A stretch of DNA of 64,000 bases from Sphagnum compactum (taxonomy: Eukaryota > Bryophyta > Sphagnopsida > Sphagnales), in NCBI GenBank assembly GCA_965153455.1, contig OZ234495.1, positions 24,672,875 to 24,736,874 of the forward strand, given 5' to 3'. Under the pieces are notes generated by a model. It was not told the DNA's origin, ran no database searches, and worked only from the letters and a program-made list of their open reading frames with translations. Of this stretch, positions 1 through 10,990 are shown piece by piece (positions within the stretch are counted from its first letter, which is position 1; every line of letters starts with the position of its first letter). Made by a program: the position numbers and the translations under genes.

Positions 1-1
1 A

Positions 2-1584
2 TCATCAACTCCATTCCAGGAGGTTTGTGGGGACCAATTTGTAGAGAACCCCTCCTCCTCCTCCTCCTCCTCCCCCTCTCAGCAAGAATTCCTCACTGCT
101 TCCCCAGCAGTGGCATTAAGGTCAATGGCTCCATCTCAGCTTTCAGAACCTTCCCTTCTGCAGCAGCAGCAACCACGACCAGTGAGAATTGTGGCAGATG
201 CACACTATGTGCAGCACATCAACACACCAGTAATGCACCCTAATCTGGTCAGCACTTTGAAGTCCATCATATCCCCAATGCCTCCGCCATCCCATCACTC
301 TCTTGTAGATGCTGAAGCAATGAAGCAGGAGTTGGTGGGGTGTGGAGGAGCAATTGGTCTCTCAGCACCACCACAACCTTCACACAACAACTTTTTCGAG
401 CTGGCTGTGCACAAGAGAGCTCAACAAGGTGGCCAACAGCCGGGACAGTATGGGTCAGGACCACCATCTTGCAGTCAACCATGGCTGTGTTCAGGGAATG
501 ACACCAAGCAGATGCTTAACTCAGGAAGCTTCAATCAGGTACAAAGCGTTTGCCGCCTTTGATGTTTGAAAGCATTGAATTCAAATGAGAGCTCGAAGCA
601 ACAACTCCAGGAAAAAATAATACCTTGTAATAATGCCCACACCTGGAATGCAAAAATTGTATGCTCCAGGTTTCAGTTGCTGCTGGCAGGAGGCAGCTAG
701 ACAAACTTGCAGCTGATGTGCCAGTTGATCTGATTCGGAACAGGCGTCCGTATCAATGCTCACACACCACCTGCAATAAGACTTTCAAGAACCCACAGAC
801 AATGAGAATGCACCGCAAGTCCCATAACACCACCACCTCTGCTGCTGCCAATGCAGTGCACCTTGCAGGAGGTGCTGCTGCAGTGGAGGCCATATCTTCT
901 ACTACCACCATCATGCCTAGTACTACTTCTTGTTTGAAAGCTGGACACAACAAGAAAATTCCAGCTCGCTGTCCAGCTTGCAAGAAGACGTTTGTGGGCT
1001 TGTATGAGCTTAGAAGGCATTTCGGCAGAAAGCATTCAGAGGGAGAAAAAGGTTTTGCTTGCAGGAAATGTGGGAAGAGGTTTCATATTGATGTTGATTT
1101 GAGGGACCATGAAAAGTTGTGTGGGGAGGCAATTGTCTGCAAATGTGGAATGAAGTTTGCATTCAAGTGCAATCTCATGGCTCACAAGAGAGCGCACCCA
1201 GAATGCCAGGACCATGTAGCAACAATGATGGAGCAAGAGAGGTTTGTTTCAACATCAGATTCCAACAATGAAGCATTTACAGCAACAGATTATCACAGCA
1301 AGGTTTGGCCTCTTCGGCACATCTCAAAAATTCAACTCTTCTGTTTGAAATTGTCTCAAATTGCACAATAAGATAACCACTATCATTTGTTCCTTGATGC
1401 AGTCAGAGCTAATGGGTATCTTTTCCTATGTGGGACATTTTTGCAGAGAAATCAAGAGTCCTTTCAGGAAGGTTTGGATTCGCCTATGTGCTTCACCTCC
1501 AGTTCCAATCTGACGATGGTGCCTCAATCATCCTCATTCTTGCCCCTCTTGTTCGTCACTTCTCCTTTTGCCCTACCAATTTGA
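2..1584 (+). CDS. C2H2 zinc-finger protein, STOP1/IDD/WIP-like fingers (5' partial)
   Basis: Three exons read from splice sites and phase: <2-538, 670-1302 and 1447-1584 (TGA stop). The first frame is open to the window edge, so the start lies outside. The first exon is Ser/Gln/Pro-rich, including a Ser run from a TCC repeat. Exon 2 encodes the fingers: a C-x4-C...H-x3-H finger starting YQCSHTTCNKTF, then CPACKKTF...RRHFGRKH, then CRKCGKRF...DHEKLCG (a CCHC-type finger), then CKCGMKF...HKRAHPEC. This run, with the third finger ending H-x4-C and a CxC start to the fourth, is the layout of plant STOP1, WIP and INDETERMINATE-DOMAIN regulators. A nuclear DNA-binding role is inferred from the family. 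I cannot choose the subfamily. The last short exon (45 aa) has no recognisable domain and rests only on a phase-compatible splice pair, so the C-terminus is the weakest part. Confidence 0.78.
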
Positions 1585-3083
1585 TACTATGACCTCTCTC
1601 ACTACCTCTGTTTTGCACTCACCTTCAGCAGGTATGGTTAGTAGCCCTCAACCAGTGTTCCATCACCACCCAACCCTTCCTTCCACGGTTTTACTACAGA
1701 AGTCTTGATAGACAGGTTTTATTCCATTGTGGGCTGTCTTGAGAGAGGCTACAGTAATTGCAATTTCAGTGTCATGAAATGAAAATTCCTGTGACAAGAG
1801 ACCTGTACAGCTCTTTTCCTTTGTACCCCATAGATGCTGTTTTCCTTTGTACACTACAAAGTAGTTGCTTACAGTGAGGCCCCTGCAAGCTAGCTCCTCC
1901 ACTGGTTCTTCAAGCTTTTACTCTTTTTCTTGCCATGAAAATTAGGGCAGTTATTTTCATGTTGACCATGAATAAACAAAAAAATATGGAAAATGTGATC
2001 ATAAAAAGTCAGACAAATTTGGTGAATGTTTTTGTGGTGAAATAAAAGATCCTGTTTCCAAACCCAATTCCTATTTGTGGTTTACTTGTGTATGGATTTG
2101 AATTTGCTTCTCCTGTGGTATTTGTTAGTTGTTCATAGATCATTGTTGTCACCACTAAACAGATCCATGGCAATATGGCAATTGCCTTTGCGTTTTCCAT
2201 ATATGGTGAATGGAACCCAGAAGCTCATTAGCTTTCCAGACGCTGCTTTCCTGCTTGGACCTTATGCAGTTTAACAGATCTAATCTTCACAACCAATGTA
2301 CTCTGGAGACCACCCACTGTTGACCTCTCAAATTACAGGAAAGCTAGGCTGGCACTGCACCTTCAGCAGATTCTTGGCTCTGGGTCAGTTCATTGCTTGG
2401 TTCTCCACCACAAGTGCTATACCAGCTGCTGCTGAGACTCCAACAGCATGCTTGTGGAGAGGACAAGATGCATTGATCTTCAACCACTTATCAAGATGTC
2501 CATGTAAATGGTGAGTACATCTCAACTCCCACAGCATCATCCTTGTACTTGCCAAGACACAAGCACACTGCATCCTCCACAGACAGCAGTCTTTCTGTTT
2601 CAGTACCTGCTGCTACCAGGCCTCCCTCTGCATCTCCTCCCTCACAGTCACATTTGTTGCCATCCTTGTTTTTTTTCTTTTCTTTTTGCTATGTCATTAG
2701 GACTGCGTGCCTTTGCCTTGTTCATGGGCAATAAGGCAATCACCTCTGCAGAGGCTCCTCTTCCTTGAGTAGGAGGCTCACAGAAACCCACAAGATGAAT
2801 TATGCAAATTGACCAAACCTGAGTGGACCAAATGATCCCTCCCAGTTACTCCAAGGACTTGAAACCCAATCAAGTTGAGTCCATTTGTAAGTCTTCACCA
2901 CTTGGCTAAGTATCCAAAAGTACAGCATTCAAAAAACTCAAAGGTTCCTCTCAACCTAATTTTTAAAAACAAAAAACAACTTTTTTTTGTGGTTGCCAGA
3001 GAAATTTGGCATGCAATCTGTGAGCTGTTGGTTCCATCTGACCCTCATGGACATTCATTGCTCAATTGATTACTGACATCTGA
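1585..3083. other. 3' flank between two convergent genes, no gene seen
   Basis: The stretch follows the zinc-finger stop codon and precedes the end of the minus-strand RFC remnant. AATAAA-type polyadenylation words occur at 1971-1976 and 2041-2046 and could serve the zinc-finger transcript. Several 60-90 codon open frames are present, but none has a recognisable domain or convincing splice partners. I call no gene here. Confidence 0.5.
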
Positions 3084-4217
3084 TTACTGAGTAGCTGCTG
3101 CTAAAGTGGTGCGAGCATGTGTGAATGCACTAAGCAAGGGTCCTAGTTGCAGCTTCTCATTTGGTCCAAATGCTAATCTATATCTGTACAGAAAAAACCA
3201 AGGTATGCAGTTTATGAGAAGAGAAAGGAAGACAAAATCAATGGTGCCTGCAACTTTGGAGAGAGCTAAGCTGAAACCTACCAAGGTATACCATACACAC
3301 AGGAAACATTGTGCAACCTAGAGTGGGCATTGATAGAAAGACATGGGGATTTACTCAATGTCTGCAAGAGCCTCAATGAGCTGGATCCGGACAGCAGGTG
3401 GCATGTCTATACTGAAGACAAACCTGTGTCACCCAACACAACATGGTGGATCTAATGAGAGAAGAAACAAGAGTAAACAAGCAATCTATCCTTTAGTAGG
3501 ATGAGCACACTTTCTGACAGTGTTTGTGTTAACATTTGCTCACGAGATGTGCATTACTACGTACACTTGAAGCTCCCAAACAACATCAAACAGAGCAAGA
3601 CCCATCCTTGTCTTCATTTCTGAGATCTCTGTATCTGTGTCAAGGCGTACTGGAGCTTGTGTTGTTAAAGCAAGCTGGAATGCAACGGTCAGTCAATCTA
3701 ACATCCTTGGAAATCTAAAAGATTGACGTTGGTAAACTGCTGACTATGCAATACTTTTCTTATCATCATCCACAAGATCTGCAATTCGGTAACACTCACA
3801 ATTGAGCAAAGAAACAAAAGTGTCAAAGGCACTTATGGAACGACAGCAACAGCAAAGACCAACAAACCTGAAAGATATGCTCTGAATTCCATTTCAGCAA
3901 CCTGCACAACAACATCCTGTATCATAAAAAAAGTTGACACTTCCTCTTCTTCTTCTTCTTCTTCTTACAAGAAAACAAAATTCCTGGATGAAGAAGAACT
4001 CCATGGGGTGGGGGACAAACAAACAGACATACTTGTGTCAATGATATCTCTGTGGGCAGGCAACAACATGTGCAAGCGAAGTGGGTCTGTATTTCTCAAC
4101 CCAAGGACCACCTGTGAGACGTTGTTGGGAAAATACCCATCTTCCCTTTTTCCTTCACTGCTGCCTATCAGCTTGTGCTGGTTGTTGTGGCTCAGCAACG
4201 ACTGCATCTTCTGCCAT
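3084..4217 (-). pseudogene. RFC3: Replication factor C small subunit (plant RFC3 / human RFC5) remnant lacking its AAA+ core
   Basis: Family role: RFC small subunits are AAA+ clamp loaders that place PCNA on DNA. Read on the minus strand, 4105-4111 onward gives the N-terminal signature PWVEKYRPTSLAHVV, followed in another frame by HRDIIDT (about 4033-4060), so one base has been gained inside this exon (4033-4111). A possible first exon at 4159-4217 (MAEDAVVAEPQQ...) does not join it in phase. The C-terminal exons are clear: 3544-about 3634 (EMKTRMGLALFDVVWEL), 3355-3411 (IDMPPAVRIQLIEALADIE) and 3084-3183 (YRLAFGPNEKLQLG... to the stop), and the last two join in phase. Only about 400 bp separate the N-terminal and C-terminal exons. 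The Walker A, Walker B and sensor regions (some 200 residues) are absent, so this copy cannot be an ATPase. Open pieces at 3750-3918 (for example FVSLLNCECYRIADLVDDD) are not RFC and are unexplained. Confidence 0.85.
3942..3966. repeat. CTT microsatellite
   Basis: A (TTC)n run lies in the gap of the RFC remnant. A second run of the same type is at about 4350-4378, upstream of it. Long Arg-rich or Leu-rich frames across these runs are repeat translations, not genes. Confidence 0.85.
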
Positions 4218-4800
4218 TATTTTCCCAAAACAAATCCATCCACCCACACACCCACCCAGAAACGTAAAACCCACCCTTCTTAAACCCCTTAATCCCTTGG
4301 CTAGATCAAAGCCTACATCTTTCAATGACACAAACGATCGGCAATCACACCACCTTCTTCTTCTTCTTCTTCTTCTTTTTCTCCATGCTTCATGTTGCTT
4401 AGTGAACAGAAAAGAAAAGAAAAGAAAATTCCTCATTCTCATATTTTGTAAGAGGGGTTCACAATCACAGGCGCCGGACAAGTCTGTCACCTTTTTGTTC
4501 TTCATCATTCAACACCGTGGTTGGGCGGCTGTGTGCGCCAATTTGTAGTTATGATTGCAGAAATTCTGGGATAACTTGTTCAGGATTTTCCTTGTATTGT
4601 TGCTGAAATTGTTAAGTTTCATGATCTTTCTTGGTGATGGAGATTGTGTGGTTCATGCCGGTAATTCTCTTGCGATTCTCTTGAGATTTCACCGGAGAAC
4701 GCCATGAAAAGATAGAAACATGTTTTCGGATTGAAGAAGACATGTTGGTTTTTGGTTCGATGTACAAAATCTTATCTATTGGCAGGGCCAGCATGTTTTC

Positions 4801-4820
4801 TAAACCCTAAACCCTAAACC
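4801..4820. promoter_or_regulatory. Interstitial telomere-type motif (telo-box) cluster
   Basis: About two and a half direct copies of CCCTAAA lie some 590 bp upstream of the RFC remnant's first candidate ATG. AAACCCTAA (telo-box) elements are known in promoters of plant replication and translation genes, so this may be a relic of the RFC promoter. That role is inference; it could equally be a short interstitial telomere repeat. Confidence 0.4.
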
Positions 4821-6963
4821 ACAAAAAGGCAATCATATGCTCATGAGAGTAAAACTGGCAGAGATCTGATCCCTCAAATGTGCCTTAGAAATAGAAGCCA
4901 TAGCAGATAATAATTGTAGTTCATGTGTATTCAAATCGAGTAAATGATCAACTTCATAAGTTGATCGGTTCATTTATGTATTGCAATTGGCTGATGTTGT
5001 GTGTTTTCTGTGAGTTGTTCTTTTTCATTATATGGTCATGGGTTTATGTTTCATGAACAAAAAGAAAAATTGGGAGGTGAATATTTTCCCAATGAAAGAA
5101 CCCTATTTTTCAAACCTCTCAAAATCAACAAAAGAAATTTTAATAACCCTCATGTTTTCAGCCTACTATTATAATAAATATACATCTTTTTATTACGACT
5201 TAACGGCCACATTGCTTCACACTTGCCAATGATGATTATTTATTTTCAATTTTTAAAAATTAACATGGAGTAGTTATCTACTATTATTATTTAGTTTTTA
5301 CAAATTATATGTTCATCTTGGGTTCAAAAAAATTATTAGGAAAATTAGTCAAATTTTTGATATCACATTGTTCACCTTGGAGGTTCCAATGACCCTCATG
5401 GAATGTGTGTTAGTCGTACTACTTTGAAGTTATTGCACCAATTTCATGTTGCCTTCAACTACACCACGCAAAGTACCAACGCATTTTATTTTATCAACAA
5501 GTTGAATTGTTTCCTCGTATATTTCCAATGTTTCATTGAAATTTTGATTAAATTTGCTTATGCGTAACCATGGAGTCATAAATTTTTTTCAACCAAAGAA
5601 TGATATATTTATGAACTCCAACATAGAACTCAAGCATATGCACAATGCACTATATTTACATAACTAAACCAAAGCTTTATCAAATAATCCTGGAAAATCA
5701 AAATCTTGAAAAAAGTTCAAATATTGTCAAGTTGCACACGATGATTAATTTCAAAGTTTTCATTGATGATTTAGTTGTACACTTACATTTTCTGTCTTGT
5801 TGTTCTTCTTCTTCAAAACCATGTTGTTGCTTTCACCCCTTGTTACATTTGTTTCCCATAGTCCTATATCAATCCCACAATAAAATCAACCAAAACATAT
5901 ATCCATGTGGATTGGTGTGATCGATAATTAATTATCCTTGCAATATTAGTCATGATTCTAACATTGCACAAATAAACATTTATCATTATTTAAAGTGTAA
6001 ATTACAACAACCCACATAAAGGTGGTATATTGTAATTGCAATCAATAGTGTAACAATTTTTATTTTTATTTTTTTCTCACATATGAAGCTTCTATTTTAT
6101 ACACTAGTTTATAATAACATCTTTTCCAAGTTGACCTACCATGAAGTTAAGCTCCCAATAATCACTTCTTTTTATGAATTCAATAATAAATTAATAAGTG
6201 TAGGACTTTTAGTATGTCACATTTTCAATTTTTACCCTTAAAACATTATTGCACTTGCCTACAAATATGCTCTTCAACCCATTACACACATTTGATAAAT
6301 AATTCAACACACTTTGACTTGAGACAAAGGGTGGAACGATTTGGGACACATTATGTGATGCAATTTTATATTTCACATGGTTCATTCTTTTCAACTTTCT
6401 TTTGTTTCTTTGTCTTATTGTGAATTTATATTGCTTTGATCCATGAAACATCTAATGTTAAAACTTTAGAATATATGAAATGGCATCAAAATTGAATAAT
6501 TAATAAAAAAAACTCAAGGCTTTTGAAAGGACGAAGTTATTACAAGAAGAAAATAAAAATAAGTTTCATATAGGGGAAAACATTATTGTTATTGCCTTCC
6601 CTTTCATAATGGTTGAAGACATCTATGGCTCTCATTGCTTTATGTGAATTTTTGAGTGCACTTATGTGAAATCCCGATCTCCAAGTTGGAGTGTGAAATT
6701 ATGCTTGGTAAGGCACCCTCCAAATACACTATGATATTTTTATGGGGTTGTTACAAACCTTTCAAAGCATTATAACATTTGGTGTTTAGGTGAAAAATCA
6801 AGTTGTTATGAAATTTAAAGATCAAGCAAAACACAAAACACTTTTTATTTCTTTTTATCCTTTGAAAAGAAATTAAGATTTAAACTTTTAATAAAACAAA
6901 ATCTTCCAACAATGAAACAAAGTTCATGGAAGGAAGGAAATCAAAATTAAATTAAATTAAAAA

Positions 6964-7016
<53 letters not shown>

Positions 7017-7447
7017 TTCATTCATATATGAAATTGATGCATGGCAAGAAAATAGAGATTGCAAAAGACATAGTTCCATTCCATTGAAAACAAATCCTAA
7101 CCGACCAAAATCTATTATAGTAGGACAAAACATTATTGAACACCATACCGTAGTCATACCGGGTGAGTTTCCACATTAACAAAACGAATAATTATTTTTT
7201 TTCAAAAAATTAATTTGTCTTTAAATTTTGAAATAATTTTTTTCCCATCATTTCCTATAATATTGTGATATGAGTAGTGAAATTATTCAGAATATTTAGC
7301 CTATGATAATTATGATAATTTTCAACATGTGAACTTCATATTTTCACAAAATCTCATTTCATTTCATTATTTTGAGGATTATTTAACGACAAAACTGACC
7401 TTAGGGTAAAGTAGTTATCGCCCCCATACCAAGGGAGATGTTACCAT
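4821..7447. other. AT-rich intergenic DNA, no gene seen
   Basis: Strongly AT-rich sequence with short open frames only. The main landmark is a TA dinucleotide run at about 6965-7013, next to a Tyr/Ile-rich frame that is just its translation. No coding exon, RNA gene or mobile-element protein could be recognised. Confidence 0.6.
6965..7013. repeat. TA dinucleotide microsatellite
   Basis: An uninterrupted TA run of about 24 units in AT-rich intergenic DNA. It is self-complementary and so can form a cruciform. Length polymorphism is expected. Confidence 0.95.
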
Positions 7448-7591
7448 CAATGTTGGCCGGTTATTGAGTTCTAACCTGGTTATCAAGTTGGTTATTAAGT
7501 TGACAATTAGTAACCTACCAATCGATTTTATTGATTTTTAAAATAATTGGTTAAATTGATAACCGCTTGATATGGAAATTTCAAAAATCTA

Positions 7592-7633
7592 ATAACCTAC
7601 CTAGATGACCCGATTGTCATCTAGGTAGGTTAT
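7592..7633. repeat. Perfect 18-bp hairpin inside the MITE-like element
   Basis: The arms at 7592-7609 and 7616-7633 are exact reverse complements and the loop is CCGATT. The structure has no trailing T-run and lies in intergenic DNA, so it is read as part of the transposable element and not as a terminator. Confidence 0.85.
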
Positions 7634-7822
7634 CAATCTTTAAACACTAATACAAAAAAGATAATTTTGATTTTTAAAAACCTCCGACATGAATAGTAAG
7701 CAATTATCAACCAGTTATTTGATAACCCACCCTTGTGTAACAGATGGTTATTACCCAATTTTTGATAACCTAAACTGGTGACCCAAAAAAATTTGATATT
7801 GATAACACGTTAGGTCTCCCCA

Positions 7823-7842
7823 CCCCCCCCCCCCCCCCCCCC
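7823..7842. repeat. C20 homopolymer
   Basis: Twenty consecutive C residues near the right end of the MITE-like element, about 620 bp upstream of the Aurora start codon. The complementary strand is a G20 run that could form a G-quadruplex. Assembly length errors are likely at such a run. Confidence 0.9.
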
Positions 7843-7915
7843 TTTTAAAGAGAATTAATTTCTCCCAAAATTATACCCGGAGGTTATTAAGAAAAGAAAT
7901 AACCGGCCAACATTG

Positions 7916-8458
7916 GTCCCTGGAATATAGGGAGCAGAATATACCCGAAATGTGACCGTTGGCGCCAAAAATTTGAAATCCGTTGGTTGCGCTCCGACCC
8001 CCGTTCGCCCAATTCTGCGCTTTGTTGTTTTTCTTGCGAACGACGTTGTTTTGTTCGGGCGTCGTCGTCGCGTCTCTCGCTTGCGAGCGAGTTCTGGTGG
8101 CGTAGCCGAGTCTCTCTCTTTCTTTCTTGTGCGGATTTCTGTGTGTTGTTTGGTCAATGGGAGAAAGTTTGTGCAGACGCGTCTACAGCAACAACAAGGT
8201 GTCAATTTCATCGGACCGTCTGGAACTGTGGTCTACACAAACTCTTCTTCTTTCGGAGCTCCTAATTGTGTAGGTAGAGACAGACAGACAGACAGAAACA
8301 GAGACAACGGACAGACGGACAGACATAGACAGAGAATTATACAATTCCCAGGCGCATGTATGGTGGGATGCGGTGACGAGAGGAGGGTGTGAGTATTAGG
8401 GTTTTGGTGAATCGTAGCAGAGAAGAGCTGAAGCCCAAAGGGTTTGTTTGTTGCGGAC
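7916..8458 (+). promoter_or_regulatory. Probable Aurora kinase promoter and 5' UTR
   Basis: GC content rises sharply after the MITE-like element and stays higher up to the Aurora ATG. A GACA/CAGA-rich microsatellite at about 8276-8335 gives a Thr/Asp/Arg-rich spurious frame. No clear TATA box could be assigned, and the transcription start is unknown. The open frame at 7952-8392 has no recognisable domain and is treated as untranslated leader or chance. Confidence 0.4.
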
Positions 8459-10990
8459 ATGGGTGGAGCTCCGGAATCTAAGGTTCCTTTATTTCCTGCA
8501 TCTGCTTTGAAAATTGTAGAACCGGGATAGTGACTAATCTTTGCAGTACTTCTCTTTCTGCATCATCAGGATGTCGTCATGTCGAGCAATTTTTTGGTAG
8601 AATTTCAAGGCCAAGATTCAACCCTACGTGTTAGTCATGCGGCAGGTAGGGGGGGGGGGGGGGGGGGGGGATGGCATGAATGGCGTATTTTTCATTTTGA
8701 CCTTTTGTTGTTGTTTTTGGAAACAGGTTGTCTATAATGGAGGCACTGAAAATAATGGAAGGAAGGAGAAGCGATGGTCGTTAACGGACTTCGACATAGG
8801 CAAGCCCTTGGGAAGGGGCAAGTTTGGCAATGTGTATCTGGCTCGTGAGAGAGAAGTATGTCTGTTCCCATGCAATGCATGTGCACATCCTTCCCTAATC
8901 ATGCCTTTTTGACAGCTTTGGTGGGGGCCAGTTTGAAGAGCTAATGTTGGGTTTTTTTTAGCCCCTTCTTCACCATGCCAGTGCCAAAGCTGCAGAATGC
9001 ACAGAGGTTTCAGGCACGAGTTTAGCTTTAGTTGGGAGGAGGAAAGATTCCAGCAATTCCCTCTCTATCTTGCATACATATTGAGAGTATAAAGCAGGTT
9101 AGGAGCTCCCAATTATGTGCTCTGACATGTGTTTTGCTGCTGTTGGCAGAGCAAGTATGTGGTGGCATTGAAAGTGCTGTTCAAGAATCAGTTGCAGCAG
9201 TCCCAGGTCGAGCATCAGCTACGGCGTGAGATTGAAATTCAATCTCATCTCCGGCATCCTAACATTCTGCGCCTCTATGGCTACTTTTATGATCAGGTAC
9301 TTCACTGCAATTTTGAGCACCACTGTTATATACTCATCTCCGCCCACCATCAGGAGCTGATGAAGTCAGGGAGTAGTAGCATCAGTCATGATGAAGTTGA
9401 TAATTTAATACTCTGTGATTGACACCCACAAGGTTATGACTGCACTAACTCTTGTCATCTTTTGTTTTGTTTTTGGCTGGAACTGACCAAACAGCTCCTT
9501 CAAAATCTCTCTGTAAATTTCTACAATCTCATAGATATGTATAGATATGTATCTTTTGTTTAGCTTATGATGTGGTCAAATACTTTTGGGACGGTTGGCA
9601 TGACAGACAAGGGTTTACTTGATACTAGAATATGCAGCCAAGGGCGAACTTTACAAAGAGCTGCAGCGCTGCAGAGTTTTCAGTGAGAAAAGAGCAGCCA
9701 CTGTATGTAACCTAATTTCTCAAGCCAAACACCAGCATCTCTCACTCCTAGTATGACAATTATGAATCTGTTTGTCCTGACAGAGATTCCATTGGAAGTG
9801 TATTGAAAGTAGAGGTGTTTTGTGCTCTCTGGTTAGGCATTGCCTCATATTATGATGATAAATGGGGCGATGGAAAGAGACATGCACTGATTGAGTGTGG
9901 ATCTGTGCAGTACATTGCCTCCCTTGCACGTGCTTTGATGTACTGTCATGAGAAACATGTCATCCATCGGGATATCAAACCTGAGAACCTTCTCATTGGA
10001 TCAAAGGTAGGCTAAACCATTTACCTATCATGCAAAATTTTCTGTTTAATTTAGGATTAAGGTTGAGGTCATATCTTCAGAAGAGGATCTGATCACACCT
10101 GCTATGTACCAGGGAGAGCTGAAGATTGCAGACTTTGGGTGGTCTGTGCACACATCCAGCAGGCGCAGGACACTGTGTGGCACTCTTGACTACCTTCCTC
10201 CCGAAATGGGTAAGGTTCTCACCATAGCAAGGCTAATACTGGATCTCAATGTGCAATATTGGTGACATCCTTAGTGGTGGATTTTATGAAGGGATACATA
10301 CAATTGAAGGATGAAATGAATTCTTGTAAGCAAATGATACTCAAACTTGGCTGACTACTGACTTGGAAGAGGAACCTTACTTGTTTGCTCTCAGTTGAAG
10401 GTAAGGAGCATGATTCAGGTGTTGATGTGTGGAGCCTAGGCATCCTTTGCTTTGAGTTCTTGTTTGGTACTCCCCCCTTTGAAGCCAAAAAGCATTCTGA
10501 CACATACAAACGGTAAATTTTTACCATAACTAATGGTTTTTTTTGTTTCATGAAGCTTGATGTGGATGGAAATCTTTTAGATTTACACATCCACTGCACT
10601 GCAGTAATGGTATACATGTGTTGAAGGTTATTGAAGTTGACATGTAACTTTTGCAGGATTGTGCGGGTTGATCTAAGGTTTCCTTCTAAGCCTGTAATTT
10701 CTTCTGCAGCCAAAGATCTAATCTGTCAGGTATACTCCAAGGTGTGCTTGTATTTTCCTAAGTTGGAGGCATGCACAGAGAGTTGTCAATTGTTACACCT
10801 GATTCTGGATCTGACTCAGTAACCATACAAAGTTGTTGACCTAGACACTTAACTGGGTATAACCTGTGTATGTTGAGTGCAGCTCCTGGTAAAAGATTCA
10901 TCACAACGGTTGCCCCTTCAAAAGGTGGTGAGCCATTCCTGGATTGTGAACAATGCAGATGCTAGTGGAATCTATGGCCACACTTCATAA
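8459..10990 (+). CDS. AUR1: Aurora protein kinase, alpha-type (mitotic Ser/Thr kinase)
   Basis: Nine exons, all in phase: 8459-8482, 8727-8855, 9150-9296, 9607-9702, 9911-10006, 10113-10209, 10395-10512, 10657-10729 and 10883-10990 (TAA), giving 295 aa, the usual size of plant Aurora kinases. Visible landmarks are the glycine loop [11 protein letters not shown], the VVALKVL lysine, [16 protein letters not shown], the catalytic loop [15 protein letters not shown], the activation loop [16 protein letters not shown] with its Thr after basic residues, and [15 protein letters not shown]. The short N-terminus (about 25 aa before the kinase domain) is typical of plant Auroras. Family role: phosphorylation of histone H3 and spindle proteins, and division-plane orientation. 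The nearly complete domain with all catalytic residues suggests a working gene. The first exon is only 8 codons with a weak GTTCCT donor, so the N-terminus is the least certain part. Confidence 0.95.
8649..8670 (+). repeat. G22 homopolymer in Aurora intron 1
   Basis: Twenty-two G residues on the coding strand inside the first intron, about 55 bp upstream of the second exon. In the pre-mRNA this is a candidate G-quadruplex close to the acceptor. A Gly-rich frame that crosses it is a repeat translation. Confidence 0.9.

Larger units (their letters stand above)
7448..7915. mobile_element. MITE-like element with 18-bp terminal inverted repeats and an internal hairpin
   Basis: Positions 7448-7465 (CAATGTTGGCCGGTTATT) are repeated in perfect inverted orientation at 7898-7915, enclosing 468 bp. 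The interior is AT-rich, carries many GATAACC/GGTTATC words, and holds an 18-bp perfect inverted repeat at 7592-7609 and 7616-7633 around a 6-nt loop. A C20 run (7823-7842) lies near the right end. No coding capacity is visible. I could not fix a target-site duplication, so the superfamily is unassigned. A related segment lies at about 35868-36012, which shows that the family is dispersed. Confidence 0.7.

Noticed and set aside
1585-2768. Extra downstream exons of the zinc-finger gene or a separate small gene
   Set aside because: Open frames exist, but none has domain content or phase-consistent splice sites.
4155-4508. Arg-rich 117-aa minus-strand protein
   Set aside because: The Arg run is the CTT microsatellite. 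Only its last 20 codons may be a genuine exon, that of the RFC remnant.
7952-8392. 146-aa plus-strand protein upstream of Aurora
   Set aside because: It overlaps the GACA microsatellite, has no domain, and lies in the expected leader region.
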